Shown here: piece by piece, positions 54,157 to 63,229 of the stretch | Layout of the letters: each line of letters begins with the position of its first letter | Position numbering within the stretch: the stretch's first letter is position 1 | Assembly (NCBI GenBank): GCA_933822405.4 | Contig: CAKOGP040001335.1 | Coordinates: 186,001 to 250,000 of the forward strand | Direction of reading: 5' to 3' | Source: Cylindrotheca closterium | Lineage: Eukaryota; Bacillariophyta; Bacillariophyceae; Bacillariales; Bacillariaceae | DNA length: 64,000 bases | Program-made: the position numbers and the translations under genes | The notes under the pieces: generated by a model | Told to the model about the DNA's origin: nothing | The model's database searches: none | The model's input: the letters and a program-made list of their open reading frames with translations, nothing else

Positions 54157-54576
54157 CTACGCTGATTTTGGAGCTCGCATCTTTGCATCGATGACTTGGA
54201 GGACATATCCCATCATCTCTGCCTTGTCCTCGTTACTGGCATAGTTGACTGCTCGCATCAAGTCGCAGAGCTCAGAGACTTTCTGGCCAACTTTTGGGTT
54301 ACGAACTAAGAAATTGGAGCCCACTGTTGCCTTGGAATGCCAGTTCTGGTAATCGATACTCTTGGCGCGAATTTGGTTGGGTGCTGCAACTGTGGTGCCG
54401 TCCTCGCAATAAATGACGTAGACACTTTTGCGTGTAGAAGAAAAGCCATTCTCTCCGCGGGATAGGTCCACCCAGCCGAATTTCCCCTTATACTTTCCTT
54501 TGTTGATAGCAATCTCAGCGCCCCTCTTCTCGGTACCAAGATCCATACTGTTGTTGCTGTTGCTGTGATTTGTCAT
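54157..54576 (-). CDS. small KOW/SH3-like basic protein within transposon
   Basis: 139 aa from ATG 54576. I do not recognise it with certainty. The region GKYKGKFGWVDLSRGENG followed by SVYVIYCEDGTTVAAPNQIR resembles a KOW- or Tudor-like SH3 barrel, a fold that often binds nucleic acid or protein. The last 50 residues are predicted helical (KVSELCDLMRAVNY). It is read opposite to the transposase and lies 219 bp beyond its stop. An accessory role in transposition is possible; host-derived cargo is the alternative. Confidence 0.6.
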   Translation of the reverse strand: MTNHSNSNNSMDLGTEKRGAEIAINKGKYKGKFGWVDLSRGENGFSSTRKSVYVIYCEDGTTVAAPNQIRAKSIDYQNWHSKATVGSNFLVRNPKVGQKVSELCDLMRAVNYASNEDKAEMMGYVLQVIDAKMRAPKSA

Positions 54577-54955
54577 GATGATGTTGAGGTTTTGTTGTTG
54601 TTTTTAATCTCTTGATTATGAGAAGGCGCATCTAATTTACCAGTTACAATCACGAACTGTGCATCCGTGTCAATGGATCTTGTATCGTTCATCGTTCCGT
54701 TTGATTGTCAAAACGACACTTTGTAGATGGTGCTATCCATTCCCACCATTCCCAACTTTCTTTGAGCAAGTTGAACGCAAATCGAAATCACGTCAATCAC
54801 TTTTATTTAAAAGTAGATTAACGTTTCAGGTATTTTATTTAAATTGGTATGAAATGCATTTATCAATCAATGAAGGATTAACATAAACTGGCGAGAGTGC
54901 ACCATCGCAGTTTTTCTTAAAAAATTAAAAATTAAAAAAACGAAATCTGGACACG

Positions 54956-56302
54956 ATGGCTTGGACTGAGGAAAAATGGGAACGGAGTGAAGCGAAGCGT
55001 GCTCTTGAAAGCGATCTAACGTTGGGATACTGTCCCATCGATCCCAGGAGGATGTCCGTTAAGGATACTTGGGACCAGCTCTATGATTCTCACGAGGAAT
55101 TTGATGGCATGGCTTTCAGTTTCTTTCGCAAACAATTGACTGCCCTTCGCAAAAAATGGAAAGATATAAAGAAAGCTGAATGGGTGGCGCAGTGGGAAAC
55201 AAGCGAAGCTAAAGCGCTTCTTGAAGACGATCTGGACAACGAAATGCTCCCCGTTGATGCTGCGTCCATGTCTGCTAGGGCGGCATGGGACGAAAGGTAC
55301 ATTGGTGAAGTAGAGTTTGAGTTTATGGAGTTCGGCTTCTTTACCGAAAAATTGCAAGCCGTGCGGAAGGCGTGGAAAGAGAAGAAGTTAGCTGAATGGC
55401 AGAAAAATTGGGATCAAAGCGAGGCAAAAAGGATCCTTCAAGACGATCTTGACTCAGGATTCCTGCCGATCGCTGCCAAGGAAATGTCGGCTAAGGACGC
55501 TTGGGAAGAGACCTACAGTCTTCACGGAGAATTCGCTGGCATGAATCTGAGCTTCTTCAGTAGGCAGTTGGCAGTTTTGCGAAAAGAAGCAAAGAAGAAA
55601 GAGGCAATTGATTGGAAGCCAAGCGCTGCCCGATTGATCATTATCTATGATCTTGCAGATGGGGTTCTCGATATCGACGAAGATCGCTTGCCCGCACGGG
55701 ATGCATGGAACGCGACCTACAAAGACCTGCCCGAATTCCAAGAAGTCCCTTACTGGCAATTCGAAGAGAAGCTAAAGGATCATCGTGAATCACAACAACA
55801 ATCAGTTGTACAATCGTGCAAAGACGAACTGACACTGGCGCATGATTTGAGTCTTTTTCATGTTAAGACGCACAACGACCGCGGTGAGCTAAGATTTTGC
55901 ATGACAGATGCAAAGAAACTTCTTAGGGAAGACGTTGCGAGAGGACTGCACAAGGGAATCACCCCCAAACAATTTCAAAGCTCACGAAAGGCGTATCATC
56001 CATTCAAAGCAAGAAAATTCAAGGAACGAATTTATCAGGAGGTGAGGTACCAGAAGTTTGTGGCATATCTGGCAGACAAGCGAGAAAAGAAGCTAAAGGA
56101 AGCTCGTAGGAAAGACCAGGAAAAGAAAGAGAAAGAGGAAAAAAGGAAGCAGAAGCAGAGGGAAATGGAATTGAAGAAGGAAGAGGAAAAGAAGGAGAAA
56201 GCCGAAAAAAAGAAGCAGCAGCAAAGGGAAAAGGAATTGAAGAAGCAAGAGGATAAAAAGAAGAAGGAGCAAGAGAAGGAGGAACAAGCTATAGCAAAGT
56301 AA
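54956..56302 (+). CDS. four-module repeat protein with charged coiled-coil tail, within transposon
   Basis: 448 aa, single exon. Residues about 4-283 are four modules of about 70 residues. Each starts WxxSEAKxxLxxDL (fourth module: SAARLIIIYDL), then a Gly and Pro/Ile turn, an SxxxAW motif, an E-F pair, and a final FFxxQLxxLRK helix. A fifth partial module (DAKKLLREDVARGL) lies at about 315-365. The last about 90 residues are almost all Lys, Glu, Arg and Gln, a long charged single helix or coiled coil. I know no family with this design. Harbinger elements usually encode a second DNA-binding (Myb-like) protein that helps the transposase; this could be a functional counterpart, but that is inference. 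Confidence 0.7.
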   Translation: MAWTEEKWERSEAKRALESDLTLGYCPIDPRRMSVKDTWDQLYDSHEEFDGMAFSFFRKQLTALRKKWKDIKKAEWVAQWETSEAKALLEDDLDNEMLPVDAASMSARAAWDERYIGEVEFEFMEFGFFTEKLQAVRKAWKEKKLAEWQKNWDQSEAKRILQDDLDSGFLPIAAKEMSAKDAWEETYSLHGEFAGMNLSFFSRQLAVLRKEAKKKEAIDWKPSAARLIIIYDLADGVLDIDEDRLPARDAWNATYKDLPEFQEVPYWQFEEKLKDHRESQQQSVVQSCKDELTLAHDLSLFHVKTHNDRGELRFCMTDAKKLLREDVARGLHKGITPKQFQSSRKAYHPFKARKFKERIYQEVRYQKFVAYLADKREKKLKEARRKDQEKKEKEEKRKQKQREMELKKEEEKKEKAEKKKQQQREKELKKQEDKKKKEQEKEEQAIAK

Positions 56303-56533
56303 TAAAATTGAACTTCGTAACTCAACACCGTCCACCACATCGTCTGACTGAATCGTCCACTATACACCGTTGTCCTCCACTGGGAAAATCATCGTCCATA
56401 CCTATCAAAAAAATAAATGACGAAAAACACGAAACGATACCTCTCACATGGATAGATAAATATGGTTGTTATTATAATAGTTCTCTTTTTAATACACTAT
56501 ACACACAACAGTTTGTCCCTTCTTCTTGTTCTA

Positions 56534-57958
56534 CTAATTGGTCATGGTGAAGAATGAATCTGCGTCAGGCTCCTCTACACTGCTCTTCAACTCTCGGAAT
56601 TCCCCAGCCAAAGCAATCTTCCAGGAAAGAGTGAGGCCATACTGGTCTTTCTTGAAACTGGTGTTATCTTCAGGCTTGTTATGGATGCCACTCTTCTCGC
56701 TGTCAACAATAAAGTCCGACTTGGGGGAGAAGATTCTATTCGCGAACACTGGTTGTTCCATTGAAAACACGATGATCGAGTAATTGAAAAATAGGTCCAA
56801 GTCTCTCTCAGCATTCACTGCCTCTGCCTTCAGGGCATTGACAACAGTCTTCTTTGCTCCGGGATTATCGGACTTAGCAATACCAAACTTCTGGTACTGA
56901 CATGCAGTGAAGTTGGCTACTGGCTCTCGAAACAAAAGAATATGACCGAGATGCTTTTGAAAGCAAGCTGGCACCTCAAAAGAATTTGCGATTTTGAGTT
57001 CATAGAACTTGTAGTCATCTGGGGGGCATGGGCAGTTCACAGTGATGGTTTGATACTCAATATGGTCTTGTTCGATCAGACCTTGGCAAATGAAAGTGTT
57101 TCCGTGGCGGTGGCCATGTTCTGGAAAATTATAGATGACGTTTGGCCATTTCTTGGAACCATCTTGGTGATAGTCGGGAAGAGGGTAGCTGGGCCTGGTT
57201 CTTGTTGGTGGGGAACCAAAGCCACAAGGAGAGGAGAAACTATGAGATCCATAGCTTGTGGCTCCGAAGATTTGACTTGGTGAGCCAATAGAGGAGTTTG
57301 CAGAAATGTTCATCCCTGAAAGATTAGAAACAAGGAGGTCAAAAGAGGAGTTGAGTGCAGTTGCTTGTTCTGGAATTGTCGAAGACACTGCAGTACGCTG
57401 TTCAGGAGCTGGCACATCGCGCTGCTCTGTTGTTGGTTTGTCCTCCTCGGTCTCCTCCGTCTCCATCCTTTCGTCTGCGTCAACAGGGTTTTCCTCGTTT
57501 GATTCGAGTTCAGCACGAGTTGTATCTGACATCTCGATCTTGTGTTTCTTTAGCAATTTGATGTAGGTTTCAATGCCCACCCGTTTCACAGTGTTGTTGA
57601 TGAACCGACTGTAGCGCTTTCTTGTGATGCTTCCTTTTTCACCAAACATCGTCTTGTTTGTATTCCATAGTTGAATAGGCACAAAATTCCGACGATCTAG
57701 ATTGTGTTCCTCGATGCTTTGAAGCTGAAAATGAATTTCCCAATCTGCAAGTTTCTTACCTGCTCCTTCCTCAAGAGAAGATACGGCGGCGGCGGAGATT
57801 GGTGGCATGGTAGATGGTTTCAAAAGCGATTTGTTGGAATCTTCCTTTTCGATTTTGTGAGCATTATTGTTGACACTCACAATCTCCTCTCCAACCCTTT
57901 CCGGTATTGCTCTACGGTGATCACATCTCAAGCCAAGACTTGATTGGCGATAAAGCAT
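56534..57958 (-). CDS. unknown 474-aa protein within transposon
   Basis: Single exon from ATG 57958. I do not recognise it. An N-terminal domain (about 75-155: DWEIHFQLQSIEEHNLDRR, MFGEKGSITRKRYSRFINN, GIETYIKLLKKHKIEM) looks helical. A Glu/Thr/Ser-rich linker follows. A C-terminal domain (about 265-474) has many aromatic residues and Cys (YHQDGSKKWPNVIYNFPEHG, VNCPCPPDDYKFYELKI, ACFQKHLGHILLFREPVANF) and seems beta-rich. It is the last frame before the right subterminal array. Retention of a full frame suggests selection within the element. Confidence 0.65.
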   Translation of the reverse strand: MLYRQSSLGLRCDHRRAIPERVGEEIVSVNNNAHKIEKEDSNKSLLKPSTMPPISAAAVSSLEEGAGKKLADWEIHFQLQSIEEHNLDRRNFVPIQLWNTNKTMFGEKGSITRKRYSRFINNTVKRVGIETYIKLLKKHKIEMSDTTRAELESNEENPVDADERMETEETEEDKPTTEQRDVPAPEQRTAVSSTIPEQATALNSSFDLLVSNLSGMNISANSSIGSPSQIFGATSYGSHSFSSPCGFGSPPTRTRPSYPLPDYHQDGSKKWPNVIYNFPEHGHRHGNTFICQGLIEQDHIEYQTITVNCPCPPDDYKFYELKIANSFEVPACFQKHLGHILLFREPVANFTACQYQKFGIAKSDNPGAKKTVVNALKAEAVNAERDLDLFFNYSIIVFSMEQPVFANRIFSPKSDFIVDSEKSGIHNKPEDNTSFKKDQYGLTLSWKIALAGEFRELKSSVEEPDADSFFTMTN

Positions 57959-58024
57959 CGCTGATGAAGATCATGGGGGGTAGGACTGAGCAGAGCGGGG
58001 GATATTTTTGTGGGACTTCCAGAA

Positions 58025-58182
58025 ACGATGAGAAGCCACCAAAACGATGAGAAGCCACCAAAACGAGAAATAACTCACATCGCAAAGCGAGTAATTTTTA
58101 TTCGGAACGAGTAATTTTTATTCGGAACGAGTAATTTCCATTCGGAACGAGTAATTTTTATTCGGAACGAGTAATTTTTAAG
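58025..58182 (-). repeat. right subterminal repeat array of transposon
   Basis: Two copies of ACGATGAGAAGCCACCAA are followed by four full copies and one partial copy of CGAGTAATTTTTATTCGGAA, the inverse complement (with two changes in most copies) of the left 20-mer. The 20-mers thus face each other across the element. Confidence 0.85.
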
Positions 58183-58383
58183 AAGTATTGAGTCGCGACC
58201 TAAAAGCAGTTTTTCCATCATTATGTCAGGTGTGCCTTTAAATGAATTATTACGGACTAAGAATTTTTAAAAAATGTCCCTTTTGGTTCTAAACTATTTA
58301 TGAACGACAAGATGTTCTTATATATGAGAAATGTCTTCTTCGTTTACTAGTCATCTCGCGAGAAGGAACCACGAGGAATTCTA

Positions 58384-58407
58384 AAGTCATCGTTTTGCCG
58401 GGTGTTC
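58384..58407 (-). repeat. right terminal inverted repeat of transposon
   Basis: 24 bases ending TGCCGGGTGTTC, followed by the CTG target duplication. Confidence 0.85.
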
Positions 58408-58640
58408 CTGATATTTATTTTGGTGAACTGATCCATATCAACTCTTGCATGCAAATACGGAAGCGAAAGTCACAAGCTTGTCTTGATCGGTCATAAATTT
58501 GTTGCGGTCGGATGGGTCCAATCCGTGTCAATATCGATCGATCGAAGGAGTCAAAGAAACAGAAATTGGTTGGAACGGAAGTGCCCAAGATGAGGATGAT
58601 AACAATAGAATAGGACTCATACAGTAGAGATGGCTGCAAA

Positions 58641-60820
58641 CTAAAACATTAGAGTTTTTTCAATACTTCCAAGGTATGGCAAGATATTTGGAATCACTAT
58701 TTCTGCACCAGACTTCAAGTAATAACCCTGCCGATCATCATCTTCGTTCGACCTGTCTGTCTGAGCAATTCTCTGTTTCCATACTGCCTGCTCCAAGAGT
58801 GAAATGGCCTCCTTGCGTTCATATAATCTGAGCAACTCAAACAGATCATGAACATTCTCTGCTCGTTCGCTTCCGTCTCTTCCTTCAAACGAATTGATAG
58901 CACGAACAATGTCCGACCTCCACAGTTCCAACCCCAAATCTGTTGTTCGCTGATCCACCAATACATGCAGCATAGCCTTTATGAATGCCAATGCCTCGGG
59001 TGCACGGTTTTCGATTGCGTATCGAAGGGGAGTCAAAGTTTGCGTGTAATACCCTTCCCACTCGTCAAACTCAAGAATCCCATTTGCGGACATTGACGTT
59101 TCCTCTACTAGCATCTTCAATGCAGCAATACTGGGTTTTGCAGAAAGTGCCAAAATATGAAATGGAGTAAGCCCAAAGATGTCTTTGATCCTCTCACTAC
59201 CTCTTTCATAGTCTTGGACAATTGGTGTGAACTCGGTTGCCATTTCACCAGCATGGCCCTGTTGATAGCATATCGTGTGGTAAGGCAAGCTGTCAAACCT
59301 TCCCTTCAATCGCTTGGGCAAGTCTTTCATCCGACCATCGATAAACATCTCAAAAAATTTGTGGCAGCACCTTGCGGATGCAGGAAATGCACCAGATCCC
59401 ACGTTGCAGTTGTTTGGAATGCCAATATTCGTGAGACTCGAGCAATGCATGAAGGCATCAGGTCCAATTGCTTCAAGTACACCGTGGCCGTTTTGCGCGA
59501 TTGATATTTCCACAGATCTCAAAGAGCTGCATACATGAAAAGCAGCGGGTCCAATCGCAACCACAGTGGAAGGAATCAGAATCCTTTCCAGACTGCGACA
59601 GCCATTGAATGCAGACTCCCCAATCTGAAGAAGGCCGCGTGGCAAGTCCACGTAGGGCAATTCGTGGCAATCATCAAAGGCCCGGGCCCCAACATACAAT
59701 ACTGTCGATGGAATATTGATATCCCGTAAGGATTCGCATCGGGCAAAGGTCATGGGGTAGATCTTGGTCAAGCCTTCGGGCAGAACCACGGTTTCCAGTG
59801 CTTCGCATTGAAAAAAGGCCGAGTGGAAGATGATTTTTACGGACGATGGAATGGAAATCGTCTTGAGGGCGGTACAGTATTCAAAGGCCTCTTCCATTAT
59901 TACCTTTAAACCCATGGGAAAACCCACAGACACCACAATTGGCAAGCGTTGAAAACTTCTGGACGGATAATCTGAATACGAGCTTCCACAATGACTCCTT
60001 CAATTTCTTGTGGAACAGCATCATCTTCTATCTGGTATATATACATGGTGGAATCCGGAGTAGTGTCAGCAGCACCATGGAACGCACGCGTTGCATCGTT
60101 GGTCAACTGAGGTTGGTCCACGGATGCGTGACGACGAATTGAGAATCCCTCGGGTACCCCAGAATATACCTTGCAGTTGCTCGGAATTACAACATTCATT
60201 AGCTGCGCGCAATCCTTGAAGGCATCAGGTCCAATTACTTGAAGCCCACTATCAGTACCTATTTCCACAGATTTCAAGGCAGTACATTCAGAAAAAATAC
60301 GGCCTCCAATCGCAACCACAGTAGAGGGAATAAGAATCCTTTCGAGACTTCTACAAGAACCAAAGGCAGTCGACCCAATCTGATGAAGGCCATATGGCAA
60401 GTCCATATCACGCAATTGCCCACATCCCATAAAGGCTTGCCCCCCAACGTACAATACAGTCGATGGTATATGGGCATGACGTAAGGATGAGCATCCTTCA
60501 AAGGTTTGGTCTGTGACTTCTGTCAAGCCTTCTGGCAGATCCATGGTTTCCAATCCTTCACAGGTCATAAAGGCGCCGTAGTGGATGATACAGACGGACG
60601 ATGGAATGGGAATTGTCTTGAGGGAGGTACAATTTGCAAAAGCGTGTTCCTCGATCACCCTCAAACCCAAGGGAAGAATCACAGACACCAATAAGGTGCA
60701 ATCTTGGAAGGATTCTGCAAATATAATGTGAACCTGAGATGCCACTGTGGCTTTTTGGATGTCTTTAGGAGCATCACCCTGTTCTGTCTTCCCTTTGTAG
60801 ACATAGACTGCGGATTCCAT
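58641..60820 (-). pseudogene. two joined BspA-LRR units broken by a 1-nt frameshift
   Basis: From ATG 60820 (MESAVYVYKGKTEQGD) a frame runs through LRR_5 units (VIEEHAFANCTSLKTIPIPS, VGGQAFMGCGQLRDMDLPYG) and then into a second copy of the same N-terminus (STMYIYQIEDDAVPQEIEG, ARIQIIRPEVFNAC). There, near 59935, one base is missing relative to the first unit, and the frame stops at 59906. In the shifted frame the second unit continues (GLKVIMEEAFEYCTALKTIS) to an ankyrin-like C-terminus (IFGLTPFHILALSA) and a stop at 58641. With one base restored the whole would be 726 aa. I infer an in-frame fusion of two tandem genes, later frameshifted. Each half might also be expressed, or the shift could be a sequencing error. 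Confidence 0.7.
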
Positions 60821-61225
60821 AGTGGTGTCAGGAGCACCAGTGCTCTCCTCAAACTGCGTTGATGCGTCTTGACTCCACGAGGTCGTATGAGTCGTCAACC
60901 AAAAACATGAAATTTGAAAATGAATCAATCGATCATTGAAATCTCCGTTGGGAATCGAATGGGCGATTCGATTTCGGCGGGAAGAAGCCCTGACGTTTGC
61001 ATATCCTTGATTTTGACGCGCTTTTGCTATGAAAGATTGTTTGATCATGTGAAATCTGATTTTTGAAAATACGTTCATAGTCGAACCATAATTATCGCTA
61101 GTCCGGCAAACTCTCAACCCGAACCAACATAAATACCAACCGCAATCTTGGAGTGCCAGTACTACTACTCTTGTGATATCCCGCCCATCACAAATCATCA
61201 CTTCATTTGGAAAGAAAACCCAACA

Positions 61226-63229
61226 ATGGGTCACTTTCGTGATCTTGTGATTGCTGCCTGCTTCGGGCTTTGTATTCAGGACAGCGTTGCCTCTAAACCA
61301 AACCGTGATGATAGGAGAAAACAGGTTCTAGAATGGCTGTCAGAACAACAAGAAGAAGGTTTCTATTTCAACGGGAAACTTTCGCACCAGGATGGAAGGA
61401 TCATTGCGAGTCAGAGCGTAGAGGCCGATGAAGTTCTCATGGAAATTCCAAGATCAGCGGTGTTGAGTATAGGCTCAGGCTATGTGGAAGGAAACACCTT
61501 CTGTATGCTTTACAAGGCTCTGGAACGAGAGTTGGACCTGAAGGATACGTCAAAGTATTCGGTATACTTGCAGCAGCTCAAAGAAGAGCAGGCATCAGAC
61601 ATTGACTTGCCGTCGCTCTGGTCAAATACAGGGCAGCGACTACTGGAACTTGTCAGTATGACGCATCCTATGAACAAGATAAATTCTGTGCTTGAGGACT
61701 ACTCGCACTGCATTGACGGCTTGCCAAAGGAAGAAAAAATCGAAACAGACGAAGAGCGAACAGGCTTTGGAATATACAATGGAGAGCAGCACGATAACCG
61801 AGCTCTGGAGGATACACAAGAGGATAAGATAGAAGAACTCAATCTAGCTCTTGCTGTGAAACATCACATTGACCGGAAATACATGGTGCCATTGTACGAT
61901 CAGCTTGAACATCACCATGTCAACTACAATACAAATCATCAGGTTTTGGATGACAAGACTATCAGAATTGTAGCCGTTAGAAATATTGGTATCGGTGAAG
62001 CACTTTCCCGACCGAGCATGGGATGTCTCGAAGCCTGTGAAGAATTCGCTCATGCCAATTTCATTGAAACTTTCAAGAACTATGGAGAAGTTCAAAGCTA
62101 CCCCCACTTGTTGACTTTTGGCAACGGAATTTCGTTAATCTATCATGGCGCCGATGAGGAAGAAAACGCAGGGCGTGGCAAAATTGAATGGATCCAAGCG
62201 CCAACATACGAGTCTCAGATAGCGGCAATGGCAGTGGAACATAACGCACAAAGGACCGAGTACCTTCAAGAGGTTTTACCATCTCGCGAGTCTGTTGATG
62301 AAAGAGAATGGCTGCAGATAAACGAATATTGTCATGCGTTGATGGATGTGTTGAATGTCATCGTTGTTGAGGGAAGTAAACTCGACTTGATTTCAGAAGA
62401 AAACGAAGAAGAGCAAGACAGCGAAGATGAAGCTAGCGAGGCTGAGGAAAACGAAGAAGAAGATAGCGATGACGAGGGTGAAGAGAGCGATTACACAGAT
62501 GACGACCCGTGGATGGTCAACGGATGCGACCTTTCCGAAGACTGCACTATTGATGAAATTGGATTCTCCAGGGGATGTGGAGAGACGTATCACTTTGATG
62601 CTAAACGCAATGAAACGGAATGGGTTCTCATGCGCAGCGCTTACATTGCTGTGGTTGGACCTCAACAAGCATCGATGGATTTGACATTTGGCTCTGGATT
62701 CAAGGTACCTTTCAGGGTTGGTCACTCACCAGGTCGTGGAAGAGGTGTATTTGCCACCACTGATATTCCAAAAGGGACGCTTGTATGGCAATCCGATTTT
62801 ACTGCAACTTTTACAGAAGGAGAACAATTCCGCAGGTTTTTGGCAGTACTGCCAGATGATATGGTATGTGACCTAATTATTTGGTGCTATACCACGCTGA
62901 CGTTGAGCGGGCAGGATGTCATTTATTGCGATCTCGAAGAAGGTTCGCTGGTCAATTCATGTAAGTTGCTTGGGACAATTTATGTGACTGCGTGTGTGCT
63001 TGTGAGTTGTTTGTAGACATTGTATCCACTCACTCCCGGCTTTACGATTGGGTCGATGTGTTCAGATGATGAACTGTCCGAGTACAATGTCGGTGTCCAA
63101 AAACTTTTATTTTCTAGAAAGGAGCTTGATGCTGGCTTTGCAATGAGAGATATCCTGGCTGGAGAAGAATTCATCACAGCATACGATGAGTTCGACACTG
63201 AAAACTACAAATCATTTGGACTGCTATAA
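61226..63229 (+). CDS. secreted protein with two SET-like halves (copy 4)
   Basis: Two exons (61226-62960, 63066-63229) join to 632 aa. The start is MGHFRDLVIAACFGLC, matching copy 2; the longer frame from 61148 starts at TTG. Signal peptide, LSMT-like first half (LPSLWSNTGQRLLELVSM, VPLYDQLEHHHVNYN), acidic linker and classical SET core (HSPGRGRGVFATTDIPKGTL, SLVNSYDELSEYN, MRDILAGEEFITAYDEFD) are all present. The intron is at exactly the same codon as in copy 2. It is the nearest relative of copy 2 although it lies 48 kb away and on the other strand. A divergent promoter is shared with the LRR pseudogene. Confidence 0.78.

Larger units (their letters stand above)
52476..58407. mobile_element. 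5.9-kb PIF/Harbinger-like DNA transposon with four genes
   Basis: The ends are 24-bp inverted repeats (52476-52499 and 58384-58407) that differ at two positions and begin GAACACCCGGCA. CTG stands outside each end (52473-52475 and 58408-58410), a 3-bp target duplication. Inside lie subterminal repeat arrays at both ends, a DDE_4-type transposase and three other frames. The 3-bp duplication and DDE_4 transposase are the marks of the PIF/Harbinger superfamily, although its usual target is TTA or TAA. Classical Harbinger elements carry two genes; this has four on alternating strands. Open frames, an intact triad and well-preserved ends suggest a recent insertion between the Ca2+-ATPase and LRR genes. 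Confidence 0.82.

Noticed and set aside
52632..58182. 20-mer arrays as the ends of the transposon
   Set aside because: Better ends were found outside them: 24-bp inverted repeats with a CTG duplication at 52476 and 58407.
61148..61225. Longer N-terminus for the SET copy at 61 kb (and likewise 13768-13818 and 19024-19074)
   Set aside because: These extensions begin with TTG. The first ATG gives a signal peptide or N-terminus conserved in paralogues.
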